This document shows, one piece after another, positions 26,361 through 34,954 of a stretch of 64,000 bases of DNA. Where the stretch lies: positions 1-64,000 of the forward strand of contig DAITSJ010000004.1 of the NCBI GenBank assembly GCA_036843405.1, read 5' to 3'. The position numbers were made by a program, and so were the translations under genes. The notes beneath the pieces were generated by a model, which saw nothing but the letters and a program-made list of their open reading frames with translations, made no database searches and was not told the origin of the DNA. The stretch is from DGNJ01 sp002388905. Lineage in GTDB: Bacteria; Pseudomonadota; Gammaproteobacteria; Pseudomonadales; Porticoccaceae. Each line of letters starts with the position of its first letter. The stretch's first letter is position 1.

Positions 26361-27227
26361 TTGCAAAGTGTCGACAGGAAAATGAGCGATAAGCATACCG
26401 ATACCGGACACCGGGCCGCCAGCCGTGTGCTGGATATACTCGAACTGCTGGCGGCCACCCCCGCCGGCTGTCCATTGCGGGAGCTGAGCGGAGCACTGGA
26501 TGCGCCCAAGAGCAGTTTGCTTCCGTTGCTGCAGACCCTGGACCGGCGCGGTTATATTGTCCAGGACGACGCCGGAGTCTACCGGCTGGGGACGCGAATT
26601 CTGGAATTGAGCGGCGGGCCGGGGCGCGAGGCGGATCTGCGCGACATTGCCTATCCGGAGATCAAGGCCCTGGCGGCAAAAACCGGTGAGTCCGCGATTC
26701 TTGCCACCCTGACCAGCGACCACCGTGCCGTGGTTTATATCGACAAGGTGGAGAGCCTCCACCGCATCCGTGCCACCGCCGCCGTGGGCGAGACACGACC
26801 GCTTCATTCCACGTCCAGCGGTCGCCTGCTGCTGGCCCACCTGCCGGCCGCTGAGCGCAAGGCGGTCATCGACGCCATCGACCTGACACCCTTCACGGAA
26901 AAGACCATCACCTCGCGCGCGGCCCTCGGTCGGGAGCTCGAAAAGGTTCGCGAAGAAGGGTTTTGTATCAATATCGACCAGTCCCTGCTGGGGCATTGCG
27001 CCATCGCCGCCCCCATCCGCGATCGCGGCGGCGAGGTGGTGGCGGCCTGTGTTCTGAGTGCCCCCAAGGACCGGGTCCAGAACACCATTTCATTGCTGGT
27101 TCATGAAGTCTGCGCCGCCGCCGGCGAAATTTCCCGCCACCTGGGTTTCCGTGGCCAATCCGAAACGAGCGGGAACCAAACCGGCAAAAGCGGCGACCGG
27201 GCTCCCGGCCCCTGGCCGCGAAGCTGA
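26361..27227 (+). CDS. IclR family transcriptional regulator
   Basis: About 288 residues. The N-terminal winged helix reads RVLDILELLAATPAGCPLRELS with a recognition helix DAPKSSLLPLLQTLDRRGYI, and the effector domain contains AVVYIDKVES, RPLHSTSSGRLLLAHLP and CVLSAPKDR, all typical of IclR. TTG 26361 is preceded by GGAGGG at ideal distance; ATG 26382 is an alternative (21 bases shorter). An extra Gly/Ser-rich tail follows the domain. IclR proteins often control aromatic or lipid catabolism; it lies inside the operon and may regulate it. Whether it binds the 19-bp palindrome is unknown. Confidence 0.9.
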   Translation: MQSVDRKMSDKHTDTGHRAASRVLDILELLAATPAGCPLRELSGALDAPKSSLLPLLQTLDRRGYIVQDDAGVYRLGTRILELSGGPGREADLRDIAYPEIKALAAKTGESAILATLTSDHRAVVYIDKVESLHRIRATAAVGETRPLHSTSSGRLLLAHLPAAERKAVIDAIDLTPFTEKTITSRAALGRELEKVREEGFCINIDQSLLGHCAIAAPIRDRGGEVVAACVLSAPKDRVQNTISLLVHEVCAAAGEISRHLGFRGQSETSGNQTGKSGDRAPGPWPRS

Positions 27228-27281
27228 ACACCAAAACCGATCGACGACAGGGGAGCCCGAAAAGGGCCGAGGATAGACAAA

Positions 27282-28703
27282 ATGGCTGATTTCTTTGAAC
27301 AAATCATGGAAACGCCCCGGGCAATCCGGGACAACACCTACGATCAGGGGTTCAAACTGAGCCGGGATGAACTGCAGCGCTTTCACAAGCACTGGGCGAC
27401 AAAACGTTTTGCCGAGCTACGACCCCGGATACCGGTGCTCGACAAGCTCGCCAGCGAGCAGGGTATCGATGAGATCCGCGACATCGACGACGTGGCGCCG
27501 CTGTTGTTTGCCCACAATGTCTACAAGTCGTATCCCATGTCCTATCTGGAGCGCAACCGCTTCGACATGCTCACCAAATGGCTCACCAAATTGACCACCA
27601 CCGATCTCAGTCATATCGATGCGTCCGGCATAGAGACCATCGACGATTGGCTCGACCTGCTGGACGAACAGACTCCCCTTATGGTGCTGCACACCTCCGG
27701 TACCACCGGCAAGCTGTCGTTCCTGCCCCGTACCAGAGACCAGTCCCGGGACATGGCCATGATCGCATCCAACATACTCCGGGACTGGCACGGGCCTCAC
27801 TCACTGCCGGACATGCTGGTGGAGCACAGACCGGTCATCAACCCGGGCTATCGTTACGGGGCCGGCACCGCCCAGCGCATGGCTGGCGTCCAGGTGGAGC
27901 TTTACGCCGGTGGCGACGACAACGCCCTGTTCCTCTACCCGGACCGGAGGCTCAGTGCCGACCTGATTTCCCTGGCCGGGCGCCTGCGGGTTGCCGAGGC
28001 CCGAGGCGAGCAGGGTTCCCTGGATATTTCCCCGGGGTTGCTGCGACGCCGGGACGAGCTGATCGAGATGGAAAAAGAACGTCCCCAGGCGGTCGAACGC
28101 TTCCTGGAAGCGGCAATGGATCGCTTCGGGGGGCGGGATGTGTATATCGGCACCGTCATGAGCATGGTTTATGACTGGGCCGTGGAGGGGCTCGAAAAAG
28201 GCTACAAGGATATTTTTGGCGCCGAGAGCTTCCTGTCCTGCGGCGGCGGCACCAAGGGCCGGGTCTTTCCCGACAACTGGCGCGAGATCATTCAGGATTT
28301 TCTGGGCTTCGAGAATTTTTTCCAGACCTACGCCATGACCGAATCCATGGGTATGGCGACCCTGTGCGAGGCAGGTAAGTATCACCTTTCGCCCATCACC
28401 GTGCCGTTCCTCCTCGATCCCAAAACCGGCAGGCAGTTGCCGCGCAAGGACGGGACCACGGGGCGTTTCGCCTTCCTGGATCTTTTGCCCGACAACTACT
28501 GGGCGGGCATGGTGACCGGCGATGCGGTCACCATGAGCGGGTTCGAGGAACCGTGCCGGTGTGGCAGGAACGGCTACTACGTGGAATACGACGTGCGCCG
28601 CTACAGCGACATGGAAGGCGGAGATGACAAGGTCCTTTGCAGCGGTGCCCCGGAAGCCCACGACCGGGCGGTGGCGTTCCTGACCGAGACACTGACGAGG
28701 TGA
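27282..28703 (+). CDS. LuxE-like acyl-protein synthetase / ANL-type adenylating enzyme
   Basis: A 473-residue protein. LHTSGTTGKLSFLPRTRD is an adenylation P-loop of the LuxE/phenylacetate-ligase type, YAMTESMG is the second ATP motif, and the C-terminal part has CRCGRNGYYVEYDVRR, a Cys-rich segment as seen in LuxE relatives. LuxE activates a fatty acid as acyl-AMP and passes it to its own Cys and then to LuxC. The gene lies directly upstream of a LuxC-like reductase, 4 bases apart, which supports this reading. No luxAB-like pair adjoins it. The natural substrate here is unknown. Confidence 0.8.
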   Translation: MADFFEQIMETPRAIRDNTYDQGFKLSRDELQRFHKHWATKRFAELRPRIPVLDKLASEQGIDEIRDIDDVAPLLFAHNVYKSYPMSYLERNRFDMLTKWLTKLTTTDLSHIDASGIETIDDWLDLLDEQTPLMVLHTSGTTGKLSFLPRTRDQSRDMAMIASNILRDWHGPHSLPDMLVEHRPVINPGYRYGAGTAQRMAGVQVELYAGGDDNALFLYPDRRLSADLISLAGRLRVAEARGEQGSLDISPGLLRRRDELIEMEKERPQAVERFLEAAMDRFGGRDVYIGTVMSMVYDWAVEGLEKGYKDIFGAESFLSCGGGTKGRVFPDNWREIIQDFLGFENFFQTYAMTESMGMATLCEAGKYHLSPITVPFLLDPKTGRQLPRKDGTTGRFAFLDLLPDNYWAGMVTGDAVTMSGFEEPCRCGRNGYYVEYDVRRYSDMEGGDDKVLCSGAPEAHDRAVAFLTETLTR

Positions 28704-28763
28704 AGCCATGAGCGACCGAGATGAAGCCATGAACGATAGATATGAAGCCATTAGCGAACGTTA
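28701..28763 (+). repeat. 21-bp tandem repeat at the LuxC-like start
   Basis: Three imperfect 21-base units (core GAAGCCATGAGCGA) run across the LuxE stop and the LuxC start, so the protein begins with three 7-residue repeats (MSDRDEA, MNDRYEA, ISERYKV). Each of the first two units carries a GA-rich stretch and an ATG. Confidence 0.8.
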
Positions 28764-30240
28764 CAAAGTACCGCTGATTATCCGCGGCGAGGTCGTCGAG
28801 GACTACGAACTGGCGTTCGGTGGTCGCCACGGCGATACCGGTTTTCGCACACCGGATGTGGCCAAATATGCCGATCGCCTGACACTCGCCAACACTTCGC
28901 AGATGAGCGATCTCTACGAACTCAGTTTCAGCGATATCGCCGATTACCTGGTGGAACTCGGTGAATGCCTGGACTTTTCCAGGAATACCTATATGCAGGA
29001 AGCTTTCGAGATCAGCCGGGAAACCAGCGGTCTGTCGGAGAGCATACTGCGGGATCGCTACGCCACGGTTCCGCTCATGTTCAACCGCCAGGAAATCTAC
29101 GATTCCGCGGAGCTCTCCTGCGGTATCGATTTCCTGGAAGGCTGGGTGGAGCAGACCGCGTCCAACCGGCCCGGAATCAAGGCCTGGGTCCGGGCATTCG
29201 GTGCGCGAACCGTGCATGTGGTGGCCGGCAACCTGCCCGATGTCAGCGCCCTGACCCTGTTGCGCAATGCCTTTACCCGATCCGACTGCATTATCAAGAC
29301 TCCGTCCAACGATCCCCTGACGGCCGCCGCCATGGCGCGCACAATGATCGATATGGCGCCGGATCATCCGTTGACCCGGCATGTTTCCGTCGCCTACTGG
29401 AAAGGCGGCGACGAAAACGTGGAACAGGACATTTACGATCCCCGAAAGATAGAGAAAATCGTCGCCTGGGGCGGGTTCAACTCCATCAAGCATATAACCC
29501 GCTACCTGCAGCCGGGGATCGACCTGATTACCCTGGACCCCAAGCTGAGCAGCACCATCATCGGCAGGGAAGCCTTTGCCGACGAGGCTACCCTGCAGTC
29601 CGTGGCCCGGCGCCTGGCCCTGGACATCGGTACCTGGAACCAGGAAGGCTGTGTCAACGCCCGGGTAATCTATGTCCAGTCCGGCACCGACGACGAGGGA
29701 CTCGCCAGGTGCGAGCGATTGGGCCTGTTGACCTTCGATGCCATCCAGAATCTTCCGTCTCACCTGAGCACCCCCCATAAGGACTTCGACCGCGACCTCA
29801 AGGACGAGATCGACTCACTGCGCATGATCGACGAGGGCTACAGTATTTACGGAGGGCTGGAGGAGGAAGGTGCCGTGATCGTCTCTCATGACGGGTTGCC
29901 GGTGGATTTTTCCCGTAGCCTGGCCTGCCGCGTAGGCAACCTGGTACCCATCGACGATGTCGAGACCGCCGTCCGCTCGGTCAATGCCTACACCCAGACC
30001 ATTGGCATCTATCCCGATACCCTGAAGGAATCACTGCGCGACCGACTGGCTTTCCAGGGAGCCCAGCGCCTGGTTTCCCTCGGTGGTGCAACCACCATCC
30101 ACGGCGGTCACCAGCGCCAGGACGGTATCGAGCCGGTGCGGCGCATGTGCAAATGGATTACCGATGAAACCGGGGATGGTGAACAGATCGAACGGATCGC
30201 CATCGGTGAAACGAAACAACCAGTAACCGGAGAAGGATAA
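28708..30240 (+). CDS. LuxC-like acyl-CoA / acyl-protein reductase
   Basis: A 510-residue protein of the LuxC family, an NADPH-dependent acyl reductase related to aldehyde dehydrogenases. The segment NQEGCVNARVIYVQ gives the nucleophile Cys at about residue 315, and the Gly-rich region IVAWGGFNSIKHI and IKTPSNDPLTAAAMA are typical. It would reduce an acyl group to the aldehyde. The start is ambiguous: a 21-base tandem repeat supplies two ATGs (28708, 28729); 28708 has GAGGTGA five bases upstream. Functionally it should pair with the LuxE-like protein upstream and the ALDH at 31579. Confidence 0.85.
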   Translation: MSDRDEAMNDRYEAISERYKVPLIIRGEVVEDYELAFGGRHGDTGFRTPDVAKYADRLTLANTSQMSDLYELSFSDIADYLVELGECLDFSRNTYMQEAFEISRETSGLSESILRDRYATVPLMFNRQEIYDSAELSCGIDFLEGWVEQTASNRPGIKAWVRAFGARTVHVVAGNLPDVSALTLLRNAFTRSDCIIKTPSNDPLTAAAMARTMIDMAPDHPLTRHVSVAYWKGGDENVEQDIYDPRKIEKIVAWGGFNSIKHITRYLQPGIDLITLDPKLSSTIIGREAFADEATLQSVARRLALDIGTWNQEGCVNARVIYVQSGTDDEGLARCERLGLLTFDAIQNLPSHLSTPHKDFDRDLKDEIDSLRMIDEGYSIYGGLEEEGAVIVSHDGLPVDFSRSLACRVGNLVPIDDVETAVRSVNAYTQTIGIYPDTLKESLRDRLAFQGAQRLVSLGGATTIHGGHQRQDGIEPVRRMCKWITDETGDGEQIERIAIGETKQPVTGEG

Positions 30241-30241
30241 G

Positions 30242-31093
30242 GTGAATAATACAAACAACGTCCGAACCTGGCTGATAACCGGTGTGTCCAGCGGTTTTGG
30301 GCGCGCCCTGGCGGAAATTGTCCTGGCGCGCGGCGACACTGTGATCGGCACACTGCGCCGGCCCGACCAGGTCGACGACTTCGAGGCCCTGGCACCCGGG
30401 CGCGTCTTCACCTGCATCGTCGACATGACCGATCGGGAGCGACTGGGATCGACCATTACTTCCGCCATTGAGCAGGCCGGCGGTGTCGACGTGGTGGTGA
30501 ACAATGCCGGCTACGGTCTCGCCGGTGCCGCCGAGGAACTGAGCGATGACGAAATCCGGCACCAGATGGAAACCAATTTCTTCGGCCTGGTGACCGTCAC
30601 CCAGGCGGCACTGCCCTTTATGCGGGCACAGGGGGCCGGGCATTTCATCAACATATCGTCCCTGGCGGGTTTTTCCGGCGTGCCGGGCATGTCCATCTAC
30701 AGTGCCTCGAAATTTTCGGTGGAGGGTTTTTCCGAAGGCCTCGCCGCCGAGGCGGCCCATCTGGGCATCAGGGTCACCGTGGTCGAGCCGGGCCAGTTCC
30801 GCACCAACTGGTCGTCCCCGTCCGCCATTATCAAGGCCAAGCGGGTTATCGAGGATTACCGGCCCACCGCCGGCCAGGTGCGCGAGGGCGTCACGGCGGT
30901 GGATGGTGTTCAGCCCGGCGACCCGGTTAGGGCCGCGCAGGCAATTATCCGGGTGGTGGAATCGCCCGACCCGCCCATGCACCTGCCCCTGGGCGCCGAT
31001 GCCGTGGAATATCTGCGCAACAAGCTGAATACCTGGTCCGATGAGTTGGCGGCCTGGGAATCGGTTTCCCTGTCCACGGCTTTCGAGGAGTGA
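30242..31093 (+). CDS. SDR family oxidoreductase
   Basis: A 283-residue SDR with TGVSSGFG, NNAGYG, NISSLAG and YSASK, all canonical. A GTG start at 30242 follows AGAAGGATAA and lies one base after the LuxC stop. It resembles the SDR at 25446, with a similar long C-terminal part that lacks the VDGG signature. Acts presumably on a hydrophobic alcohol or aldehyde in the same route as its neighbours. Confidence 0.88.
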   Translation: MNNTNNVRTWLITGVSSGFGRALAEIVLARGDTVIGTLRRPDQVDDFEALAPGRVFTCIVDMTDRERLGSTITSAIEQAGGVDVVVNNAGYGLAGAAEELSDDEIRHQMETNFFGLVTVTQAALPFMRAQGAGHFINISSLAGFSGVPGMSIYSASKFSVEGFSEGLAAEAAHLGIRVTVVEPGQFRTNWSSPSAIIKAKRVIEDYRPTAGQVREGVTAVDGVQPGDPVRAAQAIIRVVESPDPPMHLPLGADAVEYLRNKLNTWSDELAAWESVSLSTAFEE

Positions 31094-31133
31094 GCGTCTT
31101 GTACGCAAGCGGGTACGAAGCGGGACACGAATA

Positions 31134-31562
31134 ATGGCGAGGATCACCATCGAACTGCCCGAGCATTTCGGTTACCGCACCGAAATCCCGTTGCTTTCCA
31201 TGCACATGAATTTCACCGGCCACCTGGACAACGCCATGGTCCTGAGCCTGGTGTCGGAGGCGCGAATACGGCTTTGGAACAAGCTCGGCATCGACCCGGT
31301 GGCCGTGGCGGGGGTTGCCGTGGCCGCCGCGGATGCGGCAGTCCAGTACAAGTCCGAGGCCTTTCACGGTGAGACCCTGGTGGTGGAAAAAGCGGTTCGC
31401 GATTACCACAAGTACGGTTTTGACTTTGTCTGGTGCCTGACGGAGAAAACCTCGGGCCGGGAAGTGGCCCGGGGCAAGACGGGCATTTTGTGCCTGGACC
31501 CTGTAGCCAGGAAGGTCGCGACCATGCCCGACGCCCTAAAAAAGCGACTGGAGTCGCTTTGA
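31134..31562 (+). CDS. Acyl-CoA thioesterase (4HBT hotdog)
   Basis: A 142-residue hotdog-fold protein. HMNFTGHLDNAMVLSLVSEARIR resembles the 4HBT/FadM thioesterase pattern where the Asp near the N-terminal helix (here in GHLDNA) is catalytic. The sequence VQYKSEAFHGETLVVE is the next strand typical of the family. The frame is open from 31041, but ATG 31134 follows the SDR stop and fits the family start. It may release free acid from a CoA intermediate or protect CoA pools. Located between the SDR and the ALDH. Confidence 0.85.
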   Translation: MARITIELPEHFGYRTEIPLLSMHMNFTGHLDNAMVLSLVSEARIRLWNKLGIDPVAVAGVAVAAADAAVQYKSEAFHGETLVVEKAVRDYHKYGFDFVWCLTEKTSGREVARGKTGILCLDPVARKVATMPDALKKRLESL

Positions 31563-31578
31563 ATTATCGGAAACCGAC

Positions 31579-33015
31579 ATGACAGATTACCCGGAGATCA
31601 AACTTTATATCGACGGACACTGGGTCGCGGCAACCGGCGAAGAGCGCCGTCACGTGGTGAGCCCGGTGGACGGGAGCGAACTCGGCTCCTTTGCCGTTGC
31701 CGGCAGCGAGGATCTGGACCGGGCCCTGGCGTCGGCAGCGGCGGGGTTCGCCCGCTGGCGCGCCCTGAGCCCGATGGAGCGGGGCGATATGATCCAGCGC
31801 GGCGCGGCGCTGTTGCGCGAACGCGTCGATGAGATCGCCCGGCTGTCCGCCATGGAACTGGGCCAGCCCGTGGCGGAGGCCAAAAGTTATGTGTTGCGCG
31901 GCGTCGAGGTGCTGGAATGGGACGCCGCCGAGGGTCGCCGGGTGTACGGGCGCATCATTCCGTCGGCGGCCAATACCCGGGTCATGGCCACCCGGGAGCC
32001 CATTGGCGTGGTGGCGGCGTTTACCCCCTGGAACGGGCCTGTCTTTACCCCCTGTCGCAAGATCGGCAGTTCACTGGCCGCCGGCTGCGCCCTGATCCTG
32101 AAAGGGGCGGAGGAGGCGCCGGCCAGTACCGCGGCGGTGGTTCAGGCTTTTGCCGATGCCGGCGTTCCGGCGGGTGTCATCAATCTGGTTTACGGTAATC
32201 CCGAGATGATTTCCTCGCACCTGATCGCCTCGCCCGTGGTCCGTATGATCTCATTTACGGGGTCGGTACCGGTGGGCAAGCACCTGGCTGCCCAGGCAGG
32301 CGCCCAGATGAAACCCTGCCTTATGGAGTTGGGAGGCCACGCCCCGGTCATCGTCTGCGAGGATGCCGATATCGAGGATGCCGCCGCCAGGCTAGCCTTC
32401 GTTAAATACCGCAACGCCGGCCAGGCCTGTCTGTGTCCGTCCCGTTTCTGGATTGCCGATGCGGTATACGACCGCTTCGTGCAGGCATTTCTCGCCCATG
32501 TAGAGAAACTCCGGCCCGGCGACCCCTTCGACCCGGAAACTAATCTCGGCCCGGTGGCCAACGAACGCCGGCTGGCCGCTATCGAATCCCTGGTGGACGA
32601 TGCCCGCACCTGTGGTGCCGATGTGCTTGCCGGCGGTGAGCGTTGGGGTAATCGCGGCTACTATTACAAGCCCACGGTATTGGGCCATGTGCCCGGCCAG
32701 GCGCGGATCATGCGGGAAGAACCCTTCGGTCCCCTGGCCGTTCTCAATCGCTACGAGAGTCTGGATGCCGTGGTGGAGGCCGCCAACAGCCTGCCCTACG
32801 GTCTTGCCGCCTACGTCTTCACCCGCGATGCGGCCACGGCGGAACGGCTTGCCGGCAGCCTGGCCTGCGGCACCGTGGGCATCAATCACATGACCGTGTC
32901 CACGTCCGGGGTGCCTTTCGGCGGTGTCAGGGACAGCGGCTACGGCCGTGAGGGCGGCATCGAGGGGGTGGAAAGCTACACCACCGTGAAAACCGTTTCC
33001 CATCTTTTCACCTGA
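31579..33015 (+). CDS. NAD(P)-dependent aldehyde dehydrogenase
   Basis: A 478-residue ALDH. FTPWNGPVFTPCRKIGSS is the cofactor region, LMELGGHAP carries the general-base Glu, and NAGQACLCPSRFWI carries the catalytic Cys. PFGGVRDSGYGREGG is the canonical C-terminal signature. It most resembles succinate-semialdehyde-type members, but specificity cannot be read. It would oxidise an aldehyde to an acid, the reverse of the LuxC/LuxE pair upstream in the same operon, so the two may work on different compounds. Confidence 0.92.
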   Translation: MTDYPEIKLYIDGHWVAATGEERRHVVSPVDGSELGSFAVAGSEDLDRALASAAAGFARWRALSPMERGDMIQRGAALLRERVDEIARLSAMELGQPVAEAKSYVLRGVEVLEWDAAEGRRVYGRIIPSAANTRVMATREPIGVVAAFTPWNGPVFTPCRKIGSSLAAGCALILKGAEEAPASTAAVVQAFADAGVPAGVINLVYGNPEMISSHLIASPVVRMISFTGSVPVGKHLAAQAGAQMKPCLMELGGHAPVIVCEDADIEDAAARLAFVKYRNAGQACLCPSRFWIADAVYDRFVQAFLAHVEKLRPGDPFDPETNLGPVANERRLAAIESLVDDARTCGADVLAGGERWGNRGYYYKPTVLGHVPGQARIMREEPFGPLAVLNRYESLDAVVEAANSLPYGLAAYVFTRDAATAERLAGSLACGTVGINHMTVSTSGVPFGGVRDSGYGREGGIEGVESYTTVKTVSHLFT

Positions 33016-33028
33016 CCCGGGACCCGCC

Positions 33029-33826
33029 ATGACCGAGGATTCCAGCACTGTTCTTTACGAGGTCGCCGAGGGCGTGGCGACCCTGACACTGAATCGGCCC
33101 GGGAAGCTCAATGCCATCAACAGTGAGATGGCCCGCCGCTGGGCCGATTGCCTGGAGCGCGCCCAGGCGGATGACGGAGTACGGGCAATCCTGATCACCG
33201 GGGCCGGCAAGGGTTTTTGCAGCGGCGGCGATGTCGACCGGATGGGGGGCGACGATGCCATGACGCCGCTGCGGGTCAAGGAACGGTTGCGCCAGGGAGT
33301 ACAGCGTATTCCCGAGACCCTCAGCCGGATGGACAAGCCGGTGATCTGCGCCATCAACGGCGTTGCCGCCGCCGCGGGGCTCGATCTCGCCCTGGCCTGC
33401 GATATCCGGTTTGCCGGTGCCAGCGCGCGCCTGGGTGAGACCTACAGCCGGGTCGGTCTGGTGCCGGGTGCCGGCGGAGCCTGGTTCCTGCCCCGGGTGG
33501 TGGGCGTGGCCCGGGCCCTGGAACTGTTCTGGACCGGGGAGTTGCTGGACGCGGACAGGGCGCTGGAGTACGGCCTGGTGAGCCGGGTCCTGCCCGATGA
33601 CGAGTTGCTTTCCGGTGCCCGGGCGTTCTGTGAACGGATTGCCAAGGCGCCGCCTTTGTCGGTGCGGTTGATCAAGCGCGCCCTCTACCAGGGGCTGGAC
33701 ACGGACCTGGCCACCAGCCTCGACCTGATCTCCTCGCATATGACGCTGGTCCGCAACAGCGACGACCATGCCGAAGCGGTGGCCGCCCTCCGGGAAAAGC
33801 GCGAGGGCGAATTCCATGGCCGTTAA
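33029..33826 (+). CDS. Enoyl-CoA hydratase/isomerase (crotonase)
   Basis: A 265-residue crotonase. FCSGGDVDRM and NGVAAAAGLDLALACD form the oxyanion hole, and LGETYSRVGLVPGAGG holds a Glu at the first catalytic position. It hydrates or isomerises a 2-enoyl-CoA, or acts as a retro-Claisen hydrolase as related members do. It starts 13 bases after the ALDH and its stop overlaps the next gene by 11 bases (33816-33826). Confidence 0.9.
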   Translation: MTEDSSTVLYEVAEGVATLTLNRPGKLNAINSEMARRWADCLERAQADDGVRAILITGAGKGFCSGGDVDRMGGDDAMTPLRVKERLRQGVQRIPETLSRMDKPVICAINGVAAAAGLDLALACDIRFAGASARLGETYSRVGLVPGAGGAWFLPRVVGVARALELFWTGELLDADRALEYGLVSRVLPDDELLSGARAFCERIAKAPPLSVRLIKRALYQGLDTDLATSLDLISSHMTLVRNSDDHAEAVAALREKREGEFHGR

Positions 33827-34954
33827 TGACCACATGCATTCGACGACGGATTCCGCGATGGACGACAGCGATTTTACCGGCAGGCTTTTTTGCGAAAGCG
33901 CCGAACGGCTCTTCGCCGGGAAATGCGACAAGGAGGTGGTCAACGCCGCCGAAGAGGGTCACTGGCCCGACGAACTCTGGAACGAACTGGAAAACCTGGG
34001 CTTTACCCGTGCCGCGCTGCCGGAAACACAGGGCGGGTCCGGGGTTCCCCTGGCCGCCCTGTTACCGGTGGTGCGTCTCGCCGGCCGTTTCTCCGTACCG
34101 GTTCCCCTGGGCGAAACCCTGGTGGCCGGCTGGCTACTGGCCGGTGCCGGGCTGCCGGTGGCGGAAGGCCCGCTGGCGTTTGCGCCGGTGGACCGGCGGC
34201 GGCCGTTCGAACTGAGTCGCGTCGATGGCGACTGGGTGCTGGACGGCGCATTGCGCAACCTGCCGTGGGGAGAGCGCGCCGCCCGCATTGCCCTTGTCGC
34301 GGAGTCCGCCGAGGGTACGGTGGTGGCGAGCGTCGACCCCTCATTGGCCGAATGCCTGCCGGGGTCCAGTCTCGCCGGCGAGCCCCGTCCCCGGCTCGAA
34401 TTCAGGGAAACCGTGATCGCGCCGGATGCCATCGCGCCGGCCCCGCCGGGCGTCGATGCCGATACACCCTACCTTTGGGGAGCGTTGCTGCGCAGCCAGC
34501 AGATGGCCGGCGCCCTGGGCGCGGCCCGGGATCTGGCCGTGCGCTNNNNNNNNNNACCGGCGAACGCATCGCTTTCGGCCGGCCCCTGAACAGGCTCCAG
34601 GCCGTTCGCCAGAACCTTGCCGTGCTGGCGGGGCAGGCGGCTGCCGCCGAGGTGGCCGCCGATATGACCATCGACGCACTGGTTCATCCGGACGTGGACC
34701 TGGAAGAGGTGGTGGCTCTCGCCCGCCTGCGCATCAACGAGGCCGCCGAGATCGGCGCCCGGCTGGCCCACCAGGCCCACGGCGCCATTGGCTTTACCTA
34801 CGAGCACCCCCTTCACCAGGCCACCCGCCGGCTCTGGGCCTGGCGGGATGAGTTCGGCAACGACAGCTATTGGGCCGAGCGAATCGGCCGGCGCCTTGTG
34901 GAAGGCGGCGCTGACCGGTTTTGGACCACAATGACCCGAATTTCACAGCTATGA
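33816..34954 (+). CDS. Acyl-CoA dehydrogenase interrupted by assembly gap
   Basis: An ACAD-family protein (N-terminal helices from ATG 33816; C-terminal part HGAIGFTYEHPLHQATRRLW). A run of 10 N at 34546-34555 lies inside and the reading frame changes across it. The frame before the gap ends AARDLAVR plus one base of a codon, and the frame after begins TGERIAFGRPL. The family motif is Y-x-x-x-R-x-x-F-G, so only two bases (completing TAT or TAC) are needed to join them. I read it as one intact gene with a mis-sized gap. It probably pairs with the ACAD at 37137. The last four bases (ATGA) overlap the next gene. Confidence 0.82.
34546..34555. other. Assembly gap (10 N)
   Basis: Ten undetermined bases in the middle of an acyl-CoA dehydrogenase gene. 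The length is a placeholder: frame analysis predicts that the true missing length is 2 bases (or 2 plus a multiple of 3). Confidence 0.95.

Noticed and set aside
33816..34954. Calling the ACAD a frameshifted pseudogene
   Set aside because: The frame change falls exactly at the N run, so it is better explained by gap size.
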